In this document: one piece after another, positions 57,306-64,000 of the stretch
Layout: each line of letters starts with the position of its first letter
How positions within the stretch are numbered: position 1 is the stretch's first letter
Position numbers and translations under genes: made by a program
Assembly (NCBI RefSeq): GCF_000192795.1
Contig: NW_007360606.1
Coordinates: forward strand, 63,740-127,739
DNA: 64,000 nucleotides
Origin: Vavraia culicis subsp. floridensis
Lineage: Eukaryota > Microsporidia > Pleistophoridae
Direction: 5' to 3'
Notes under the pieces: generated by a model
Told to the model about the DNA's origin: nothing
Database searches by the model: none
The model's input: only the letters and a program-made list of their open reading frames with translations

Positions 57306-58424
57306 ATGCACGAGCGAAGAGCGGTCAGAAAAAAAGGAACAAAGAAATGTTCTCATCATTCGGTGCACCGGGAGGTAAAGCACATGGATGAGGAAAGTGC
57401 TGAATCGGTATCACGAAGCAAAGATGAAAACGTGTATGAGGGACAACTGGTTGAAAGAGTTGAGAATGTGAGCCTAAACGAAACTGCTGGCGATGATGAT
57501 CTAAATGTGCAGGAGCTCATTCTATGCCAACAAAACATAGCTGTGATCCCCCCTGCAGTTGCACGATACAAGAATCTAAGATTGTTGCGAGGCTGCTGTA
57601 ACATTTTAAGGCAGATTCCCAGTTTTATTTGTGACTTTGCGCAGCTTAAGTATCTCACGCTCTCGAATAACATGTTGGAGTGTCTTCCTGAGAACATCGG
57701 TAAACTCAAACAGCTAGTGTCCCTCGATGTAAGCAGCAACCGTTTGAAAGAGCTGCCTGGCAGTTTTAGTGCCCTGCAGAATTTGGCAGAGTTGAACCTG
57801 ACGAACAACGAATTCGGTGAGATACCCCGTGTAATCGGCTGTCTAAGAACACTGCGCATACTTGCAATGGAGGAAAATGCCATTAATGATGTTCCCGTTG
57901 AAATAATACGCTTGCCATATCTCTCAGTACTCAAAACACGCTTATTACCACCAAACTCATCTGTAACCATCGAGAGCAGCGGGTCTGCAATGGATGTCGC
58001 TGAAATTGCAGCAAGACGAGTCATGGTAAAGCACCTGTACAAAAAATGCACGTTAAACATTCACGTTAAGAGGCTTTTGATGCAGGTTAAGGAATGTTCG
58101 TTCTGCAACGGGCCGTACTTTCGGGTGGAGCACACGGTGGTAATCAACCAATGGCACAATTTTAAGTACATACCGGTAAGGCACAACATGTGCAGCCTGC
58201 ACTTCACGTCCGAGCCAGCTATGTTCTATACGCTGTACATCAGACCAAACTGCCAGGGATTACGTCCGCGCGATTCGGGGGAGAGGTTGCCGTTCTCTAT
58301 GATATTCAACTACCATGCATACGGAAATAAACTGAAGAAGCACATCGACCATCAAAATGAGAGTGAAGGAACAATCCTGTCCCTGATATATCACTATAAG
58401 AGGCAATTAAGAAAGGACCAGTAA
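57306..58424 (+). CDS. Leucine-rich repeat protein, LRRC58-like
   Basis: A 372-residue protein. After a basic and polar N-terminus, about residues 75-200 form five to six LRRs of the type found with SHOC2 and LRRC58 (LKYLTLSNNMLECLPENIGK, LVSLDVSSNRLKELPGSFSA, LAELNLTNNEFGEIPRVIGC). The C-terminal part, VAEIAARRVMVKHL followed by LLMQVKECSFCNGPYF, resembles LRRC58 (LAARxI...LLRYL...CxNPxCxGxYF), including the Cys pair, then IPVRHNMCSLHF. LRRC58 is a ubiquitin-ligase adaptor in animals. The frame is open upstream with another ATG at 57204, but 57306 follows CTGGGGCGCC, a G-rich start signal. Confidence 0.7.
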   Translation: MHERRAVRKKGTKKCSHHSVHREVKHMDEESAESVSRSKDENVYEGQLVERVENVSLNETAGDDDLNVQELILCQQNIAVIPPAVARYKNLRLLRGCCNILRQIPSFICDFAQLKYLTLSNNMLECLPENIGKLKQLVSLDVSSNRLKELPGSFSALQNLAELNLTNNEFGEIPRVIGCLRTLRILAMEENAINDVPVEIIRLPYLSVLKTRLLPPNSSVTIESSGSAMDVAEIAARRVMVKHLYKKCTLNIHVKRLLMQVKECSFCNGPYFRVEHTVVINQWHNFKYIPVRHNMCSLHFTSEPAMFYTLYIRPNCQGLRPRDSGERLPFSMIFNYHAYGNKLKKHIDHQNESEGTILSLIYHYKRQLRKDQ

Positions 58425-59242
58425 TTGTAAGGTGTTCAGCTCAGCGCCGGGTACAGCACGGTACATAGAATGGCAGTATCAGTTCACAGAGCAGGACAAC
58501 CACGAACCTTAGAAATAAACACATCTTCTGATAACCAAGCAGCTTATGAATGCTCTCATACACTGTACGGCACGTGCACACCCACCGTATATTTATGTTT
58601 TTAGCGGTGTTTCTACACTCAGTTACAGCAAAATAGTAAAAGAGCGTAGAGGATGATTGAAAGTTCCTCTTTTTTCACTAAAAGTACGGTTGACCGGTTT
58701 ACCGAAAAATAAATTAAACCTTCCAAACACTAAAAGATCGATATTTAGTATTTTTCGTAATAAAAGGTAAAAAATGCTAAACTATGTTTACTTGTGTTGC
58801 TGTTAGAGATTGGATATTATCATTTCACCACTTCGAGTTCGTGTAAGATATTTCAAATTGGTGATTGTAACGCCTATCATAACATGTTATTCTCTTCATG
58901 TGCCCTGAGGCCTTTGATTCAAGATGGGATGTGTCTGTCTTAGACGATATAATGCAATGGTGAACAGATATTTTGTGGAAGTCGTGTTGTGCATCATCTT
59001 GTAATGGCGAGTACCTCACGTTTGTTACGAATACCTCCTCTCTACCCGCCACCAATGGCCCAACACTTCTCATCCTTTGAACACATTTTCGTGATCAATT
59101 CGCCAGGAAAGGAACAAACCCTGCCGTTGTGAATGAGGAGGTCGTTTCTTCTCTTTTCTTGCGCCTCTCCGTTCTGTTGTGGCTGTCAAACATGATAAAG
59201 ACCAAGAACATAAAATTAACAAGAATTGCAACGAATACCCCT
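58425..59242. other. Intergenic region
   Basis: About 820 bases. At 59056-59133 an ATG after CTACCCGCCACCA opens a 25-codon frame (MAQHFSSFEHIF) that is too short to call. A minus-strand frame from 59262 to 59095 codes for a possible small membrane peptide, but it overlaps the start of the next gene. Confidence 0.4.
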
Positions 59243-59488
59243 ATGGATGATGATTGGAACATCACCGGAAATGACGGCAATGAATGGAACGATACTTACG
59301 CGCAGCAGGTGCACGTTGAAAGAATAGAGTACGATCCCGGTTATGTTTTGAAGAAGCTTGGGATAGAAATTCGGAGCGCATACGACGGTGATATGGTACT
59401 GTGCGAGGGTAAACAGCGGATCGTTAGAAACAGGCAAAAAGATGACAGCGTGAGAGACAGGTACAATGATGCATTTCAGAATATTTAG
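59243..59488 (+). CDS. Unrecognised 81-residue acidic protein
   Basis: ATG directly preceded by ATACCCCT, a clear start motif. The protein is acidic at its N-terminus (MDDDWNITGNDGNEWND), then mixed (VERIEYDPGYVLKKLGIEIR) and ends in a charged helix (QKDDSVRDRYNDAFQNI). No membrane segment and no family recognised. The frame is open further upstream, but without an equally good start. A short hydrophobic minus-strand frame overlaps its first 20 bases; I favour this one because of the motif. Confidence 0.55.
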   Translation: MDDDWNITGNDGNEWNDTYAQQVHVERIEYDPGYVLKKLGIEIRSAYDGDMVLCEGKQRIVRNRQKDDSVRDRYNDAFQNI

Positions 59489-60194
59489 TGAGAAAATGAA
59501 TGTTGATCAAGCTGTGCTAAGTGTATGATATGCTTCTTTCTTTGGTGTTGTGAACGACTTAGTTAAATACTACGCTTTCCAAATTAATAACATTTGATAA
59601 GTACCGCGCTTTCCAAATTAATAACATTTGATATTTCGCATCCAAGAACCGCCCAACTTTTTTTATCGAGCGTGCCCTTTGTTCGGTTGCTAAGGGCTGA
59701 TTAGCGGTGTTTTGTATTTCTAACACATTTCGTGCTCAAGTCCATGATCGACAATTTGTCAAGTTTTGAACGCAGCGCAAGTACGAACATGTTCAAACGA
59801 TGTTTGCAGCAACTAAGTGTACAAATGGCATTGCATGTCCGATATCCATAGCACTAAACTAGCAGGTATTTCTTTGTGCTCCGCAGCACAATGAACACTA
59901 CAACACGGTTCATGATGGTGTAAGTCTCTGTCCAGCAATACCATGAATCGTATGTTTTACGTTGTGTCAGGCACAACATGTGATTCAATAAAGAATATCG
60001 CTGTCATATAATGTTCAAGCAATGCTTTTTACGCCTCATGTCGATCTCTAATACGTGACTTAATAGTATTTTGTTATGGTTGGCATGTTATTCATCCTGA
60101 AGTGTCTAAACGTAGATCTCTTGTCTTTTCATGGCAGAGCCATTTTCGATGGATTTCACGCTCCATGTTCAATTGCAATTCTTTACCCTTGCAA
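59489..60194. other. Intergenic region with a 34-base duplication
   Basis: About 700 bases. It holds the duplication at 59568-59635 and nothing else I recognise. Confidence 0.45.
59568..59635. repeat. 34-base imperfect tandem duplication
   Basis: Two adjacent units ending CTTTCCAAATTAATAACATT then TGA, with differences only in the first ten bases (TACTACG versus AGTACCGC). Located about 80 bases after the stop of the 81-residue gene. Confidence 0.85.
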
Positions 60195-60938
60195 ATGTGC
60201 ACCTCAGTAGCGCTGAGTGGTACATTCCAAAGCTTGATCAAAGAGATAAAGGCGTTGCAGAACGAGCAAGAAAAAATGATGCATGAATTGAGCACAAATT
60301 TTTTCATTACGGAGCAAATATTAGCGGCTTTGTTGGATCCTGCCCACGAATATTCATTACCAAATGGTGATAGCTTAGATCTCCATATTCTTAAAAGGTC
60401 CAATCCTGACATCACAGTGTGTAAAAATTTATTGCAAGTGTTACTGCGCCTTAAAGAGTGTTATGGTGTACTTTTGAAGTTAACTGAAAATACGTTCCTG
60501 AATTCAGCAAGAATTGCGAACATGGCCTTCCTGATCCGCATATTTTTGGCACACGGGGATGAGCTCACACCAGGAAAGATTAAATTTTCCCTGGGATTGG
60601 AGGTGAATGGACCTGGTGGATATGATACACGTAATGTAGAGGGCCGTAACATCGGTAGGTATATCGGAAATGCATCGATACATGTGCACACAAATTCTAC
60701 GAAGGTAATTGCTAACAAGCTGTTCATAACCTTGAAAATGGATTTGAACCGAAAATATGATGACCTTGATTTAATACGTCTAAACGGCACAGGTAAAGGT
60801 GGTAAAATGGAAGAGAGACTGGATTATATGTTCAAAAGCAGGAAAAGAAGACGGTTTGGTAAGAAGAAACGTGTGAGAAAGCGGGAGGGCATGTTAAAGA
60901 AGATTGAGAAGGAGTTGGGCGAGAAAAAAACTAACTAG
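60195..60938 (+). CDS. Unrecognised protein with basic C-terminus
   Basis: The ATG at 60195 follows TTTACCCTTGCAA, the local start motif; the frame is also open upstream from a GTG. The 247-residue protein has an N-terminal coiled coil (LIKEIKALQNEQEKMMHEL), a helical middle (CKNLLQVLLRLKECYGVLLK), a beta-rich part with KFSLGLEVNGPGGYDTRNVE, and a very basic tail (SRKRRRFGKKKRVRKREG) that looks like a nucleolar or nuclear signal. I do not recognise the family. A role in ribosome assembly is possible from the tail and genomic company, but that is only an inference. Confidence 0.7.
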   Translation: MCTSVALSGTFQSLIKEIKALQNEQEKMMHELSTNFFITEQILAALLDPAHEYSLPNGDSLDLHILKRSNPDITVCKNLLQVLLRLKECYGVLLKLTENTFLNSARIANMAFLIRIFLAHGDELTPGKIKFSLGLEVNGPGGYDTRNVEGRNIGRYIGNASIHVHTNSTKVIANKLFITLKMDLNRKYDDLDLIRLNGTGKGGKMEERLDYMFKSRKRRRFGKKKRVRKREGMLKKIEKELGEKKTN

Positions 60939-61210
60939 TACTACAATACACTCAGCACGACTCGCAGCCGTGTACATACGCAACACTGTTACTTCAGTGA
61001 ATGCTCCGGTGCTATTGCAACGGGCAGAACGCCCACAACAAACCAATATAATGAAGGTGCTATTGCACTGAACCGATTGGAGAGCATTTTAAGCGCTGTT
61101 TACGCACATGCCATTTGAATTGTACAAAATCAAGTGCAATGACACTCGAAATATCGCTGAACTAAAACTATGACCTTGTTTGCCTGTGACCTCAATTTCA
61201 ATAAAGCATT

Positions 61211-61537
61211 TTAATCCTCTACAATTTCTAGCACACTGTTGTAAACAGTGCTGGTAGGAATGAAAATTTTGCACTTCTTGTTTTTCAGCACCACAAACTG
61301 CATATCGATGTTCTCCACAACGCCTTCTTTGTTGTTCACCCGTATCTTGTCACCGATCCTGAACGGCGAAAACGAGAGCACATAGACCGTCTTGAAGAAC
61401 GAAAATAGAATGTCTTTCTGGAAATGCGGCATTACAAACATGGCAGGAATGAAAATTGCAGAAGACGTAGCTGTAAATGGTATTAACTTCGTGTTAGCCC
61501 GTGAAAAGAAGTTAAGAAATTTTTGAATGAGCTGCAT
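61211..61537 (-). CDS. Minimal MscS-like mechanosensitive channel
   Basis: A 108-residue protein that contains just the core of the MscS family: a helix resembling the pore-lining TM3 (AIFIPAMFVMPHFQKDILFS) and then the beta domain FSPFRIGDKIRVNNKEGVVE, NIDMQFVVLKNKKCKIFIPT, STVYNSVLEI. These fit the P-F-x-x-GD-x-V...G-x-V-x-x-I...T...V-x-IPN pattern. The bacterial E. coli protein has 286 residues; TM1, TM2 and the C-terminal alpha/beta cage are missing. ATG 61537 follows CGCCCCTCAG, so the short start appears genuine. MscS-like proteins have been described in microsporidia and are thought to come from bacteria. Confidence 0.75.
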   Translation of the reverse strand: MQLIQKFLNFFSRANTKLIPFTATSSAIFIPAMFVMPHFQKDILFSFFKTVYVLSFSPFRIGDKIRVNNKEGVVENIDMQFVVLKNKKCKIFIPTSTVYNSVLEIVED

Positions 61538-61770
61538 CTGAGGGGCGTTTCTCTTTTGTTAAGGGGAAATTAAATCCAAAAATGAATGAACTTTGATCCT
61601 CGCACACAAAGAAGCAAACAGCCATTAACATTGATGGGTTCATTCCTGTGGTCGTTTATGGAACACCTCTGTTAGTTGGGTACGAACCGCTCATGCAGGA
61701 TGGTACCAGTAGAGGATACCTAGGCACTCCATTTAAAATAAGAATCAAAGAGCAAAATTATTAATCGACC

Positions 61771-61791
61771 AGCTGCGCTATTTCCGTTTAT
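61771..61791. repeat. 21-base piece of the dispersed repeat
   Basis: Identical to 47840-47860, the left end of dispersed repeat copy B. The similarity does not continue on either side. Copy A has an imperfect version at its left end. Confidence 0.6.
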
Positions 61792-62422
61792 TATTTTCTA
61801 CAAAGGGTTACAAACCTTCACGTCGTGAAAGTTCTTTGGATGAAAATAATTGGTAGGCGTGAAATGTTGCAGAAATGAAATGCCGTTAAGACAATGAGCA
61901 CTCACAATTCATAGCAGCACTATTTTCAGTGGTGGTGTACGCACAAAAGGTACAGGGTACGGGCGAAGTGCAAGGTGCAGTTTTTTGCTTGACATGTGCG
62001 TAGATGGCGTGAAACAATCTATAAGTTAGATCTTATCGCAGTTAAATGATCAAATTTGGTACAAATTGCTGAGTATAATCTGCAAGGAAACGAAAATATT
62101 TTTACCACTTCAGCGTTGAATAATCGATCGTTGTTCGATGAATGAACGTAATCTTCGAAACAAACGATCATCGGAGAAAAAAGCAGTGTGTATGGTGCTC
62201 GTTCTATGCACCTTGTGATTCGTGAATTATACCACATGATGACTGGGCGTACAACTGCTTTGTGCAGCCAAATAATGTTTATACAACAGATAAACAGCCA
62301 AACTACTTTTAGTTCGAGCTATCTCCGAATTTCTACTACTAGAAATGTTATTTTTACATTGCAAGCACTGTAAATACGTGAGTATAAAATCTGCAATGTA
62401 TTATGAGCGTTGTTATCCTATC

Positions 62423-62576
62423 CCACATCACCGTCTTGGCGCACAACGTGCTTTATTTCAACACGTGCATTCTGCACTAGATAGTACACCACATCACCGT
62501 CTTGGCGCACGACATGCTTTATTTCAACACGTGCATTCTGCACTAGATAGTACACCACATCACCGTCTTGGCGCAG
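62423..62576. repeat. 66-base tandem repeat, 2.3 copies
   Basis: The unit begins CCACATCACCGTCTTGGCGC and repeats with a period of exactly 66 bases; the two full copies differ at about two bases (CACAACGTG versus CACGACATG), and a third copy stops after about 21 bases. 66 is a multiple of three, so the 78-codon plus-strand frame across it (62345-62581) shows a repeated 22-residue unit, but I see no sign that it is translated. Confidence 0.9.
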
Positions 62577-62675
62577 CATAGCTAAACTTTTTATTACATC
62601 ATCGTACCATTTGCAATTTCAATCGCTATACACACCTTTACTCAGGATTTATAATGTTTTTGTGGCGTAACCCCT

Positions 62676-62894
62676 ATGAGTCACCTTACACCAAACATTC
62701 AAAAACTTAAAAATTTGGATCTGAAGGATTTGCACAGTGAGAACGATTTTGCGGGGGACGAAAAGATCGATAACATGTTTAACTGTAAGAATTACTTTAA
62801 ATACGTACGAAAAAGTAAATTTGCAGCAGTAAATGACGATATAAGCTTGGGGGACTATGGTATGCAATTTATGTCTGCGAATGGTAGTAAATGA
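62676..62894 (+). CDS. Unrecognised 72-residue protein
   Basis: ATG directly preceded by TAACCCCT, a clear start motif. The protein is soluble and charged, with a helical first half (NIQKLKNLDLKDLHSENDF), a central KIDNMFNCKNYFKYVRKSKF and a Gly-containing end (DISLGDYGMQFMSANGSK). No family recognised. It converges with SDS22, with 73 bases between their stops. Confidence 0.6.
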   Translation: MSHLTPNIQKLKNLDLKDLHSENDFAGDEKIDNMFNCKNYFKYVRKSKFAAVNDDISLGDYGMQFMSANGSK

Positions 62895-62967
62895 TTTTTT
62901 TGCGAGTTGTGCCGATCTCTCACGTTTGCGAAGAGATTTAGATTACCATAAATATTTATTTAGAACA

Positions 62968-63642
62968 CTACACGAGCACAATCTCCAATCCACCTCTTTC
63001 ACGTAGGTCGTGCTCTTTTATTCTCGTTTTGCTAACATCCAAATACTCCAATTTATCAAGATATTCTAAATTTACAACTTCCTCCAACTCCTGATTCCCA
63101 TCAAGCAGGAGATATCTCAGGCTCTTAGGTAGTCTCCTGCAATCTACCGTTTGTATCTGGTTGCACTGCAACGATAAAGTGTGCAGTTGTGACAGGTGGC
63201 CGATATTTTCTACGGTTCTTATTCGGTTATTTCCAAGATATAGCTCCTCAAGATTTACGCATGCCAAGTTTTCGATCTTTGCAATGCTGTTGCATGCCAT
63301 ATCCAGATTTTTTAAAGATAAAATACGCAAACTGTCAATTTTTTCAATGTCATTGCACATCAAAAACAGGTCTGTCAACGGCAAAAGCTCAAGATTTTCG
63401 ATTTGTGTCAGAAGATTGTAACCTAGATCCAAAACACGCAGATTAGGCAAGTTTTCCAAGTTTTGAATCGTAGTTATCTGGTTGTCTGAGAGGTCTAGGG
63501 AGTGTACATTGGGTAAGTATGTCATATTTATCGATGTAATTTTATTGTGGTAGAGAATAACACATTGTATATCTTCTTTTACAGCGGGTATCTGTGTCAA
63601 ATTCGAATATGGTAAGGATAAAACGGTCCGTTCGTCTTCCAT
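62968..63642 (-). CDS. SDS22: SDS22-like leucine-rich repeat protein, PP1 regulator
   Basis: A 224-residue protein made almost entirely of SDS22-type LRRs of 21-22 residues: VHSLDLSDNQITTIQNLENL, LRVLDLGYNLLTQIENLELL, LKNLDMACNSIAKIENLACV, LEELYLGNNRIRTVENIGHL, LHTLSLQCNQIQTVD, and a cap-like end (YLDVSKTRIKEHDL). The I-x-N-L spacing is typical of SDS22/PPP1R7, which binds protein phosphatase 1 and controls its mitotic role; human and yeast proteins are about 340-360 residues, so repeats have been lost. ATG 63642 follows GTACCCTGG. Other SDS22-like LRR proteins, such as U2A', are possible but the repeat pattern fits less well. Confidence 0.75.
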   Translation of the reverse strand: MEDERTVLSLPYSNLTQIPAVKEDIQCVILYHNKITSINMTYLPNVHSLDLSDNQITTIQNLENLPNLRVLDLGYNLLTQIENLELLPLTDLFLMCNDIEKIDSLRILSLKNLDMACNSIAKIENLACVNLEELYLGNNRIRTVENIGHLSQLHTLSLQCNQIQTVDCRRLPKSLRYLLLDGNQELEEVVNLEYLDKLEYLDVSKTRIKEHDLRERGGLEIVLV

Positions 63643-64000
63643 CCAGGGTACGTTTTATTCAAATATCAAAAAGAGATCACTTTCAGTAACACAATCCGGT
63701 AAGGATAAAAAGGCACAGAATGGAGTGCTCAGGCATCAAAGCATCAAGGCTTTTGATGCTGTGCCATGATGCTCATTTTGTTGAGGGATTATTCGGCAAC
63801 CACAGTTATGTGAAAGGATTGATAATAGTTACCGATTTCGTTCAAACAAGAAAGAAGTTGGACTGACTTGCATATAAATGCCCAGACACGTGTAGGAAGA
63901 AATAATGTAACATACTACGCCACATAAATTCAATAAAAAATAGGAGCTCAAATCGAGTATTATTCTATAAATAACGTATTTGTTGCTAATATGACATGTT
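63643..64000. other. Window end, nothing recognised
   Basis: Last 358 bases, upstream of SDS22. A small inverted repeat (GCATCAA...TTGATGC) lies near 63740-63765. No frame or RNA gene recognised. Confidence 0.45.

Larger units (their letters stand above)
61538..62675. other. Intergenic region with repeats
   Basis: About 1.1 kb between the MscS-like gene start and a small gene. It contains a 21-base match to the dispersed repeat (61771-61791) and the 66-base tandem repeat at 62423-62576. Frames inside the tandem repeat are products of the repetition. Confidence 0.45.

Noticed and set aside
59095..59262. Minus-strand 55-codon frame with a hydrophobic segment (IGVFVAILVNFMFLVFIMF)
   Set aside because: It overlaps the start of the better supported plus-strand gene at 59243 and has no start motif.
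1..64000. Search for CRISPR arrays, transposases, integrases, viral genes and toxin genes
   Set aside because: No regularly spaced repeats, no DDE or recombinase signature and no capsid- or toxin-like frame was seen. The only reverse transcriptase is telomerase.

Overview
This window reads as nuclear DNA of a microsporidian or a very close relative. The proteins are eukaryotic but short: an 81-residue histone-fold protein, a 182-residue ESF1, a 244-residue ORC1/CDC6. Almost all genes are single uninterrupted frames. The one intron I can support is 25 bases long and sits directly after the start codon of ribosomal protein eL39. About two thirds of the genes carry a C-rich motif (AGCCCTT, ACCCCT, GCCCCA and similar) just before the start codon, matching the CCC-like start-site signal known from microsporidia. 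I cannot assign a genus. About 40 genes lie in 64 kb, with intergenic gaps from tens of bases to 1.6 kb and no recognisable transposase or integrated virus.

Layout. 0-5 kb: a cut-off membrane protein, an ORC1/CDC6 ATPase, a DONSON-like replication protein and the NOB1 rRNA endonuclease. 6-13 kb: a DHHC palmitoyltransferase, a septin, a BRR6/BRL1 nuclear-envelope protein, an APN2-type AP endonuclease with a PCNA-binding tail, an exosome RNase PH-fold subunit and tRNA-Phe. 13-23 kb: a coiled-coil protein, an unknown helical protein, tRNA-His, TAF4, long-form tRNase Z and a short alpha-actinin. 24-32 kb: telomerase reverse transcriptase, a propeller-like protein, uL23, and a second palmitoyltransferase whose DHHC motif is altered. 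32-43 kb: histones H4 and H3, an unknown protein, BRX1 with a long histone-H1-like tail, mRNA guanylyltransferase and a small histone-fold protein. 43-50 kb: eL39 with its intron, an ABCG-like protein with all ATPase motifs destroyed, proteasome alpha-7, ESF1 and a CHY zinc-finger protein. 51-64 kb: an unknown protein, a CSB/RAD26 remodeller, NOC3 split into two frames, an LRRC58-like LRR protein, small unknown proteins, a minimal MscS-like channel and SDS22.

The genes are mostly housekeeping functions: replication and chromosome ends (ORC1, DONSON, TERT, APN2, CSB), chromatin and transcription (H3, H4, TAF4, capping enzyme), ribosome assembly (NOB1, BRX1, ESF1, NOC3, uL23, eL39, exosome) and membranes (palmitoyltransferases, BRR6, septin, MscS, degenerate ABCG). 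They are not arranged as operons.

The observations I rate highest are: a NOC3 gene whose halves are joined by a perfectly phased -1 slippery heptamer; an ABCG-family protein that has kept its fold but lost Walker A glycines, signature and Walker B; and a roughly 300-base non-coding sequence present in two diverged copies, with a 21-base piece at a third place. The new or uncertain calls rest on reading by eye, without database searches.
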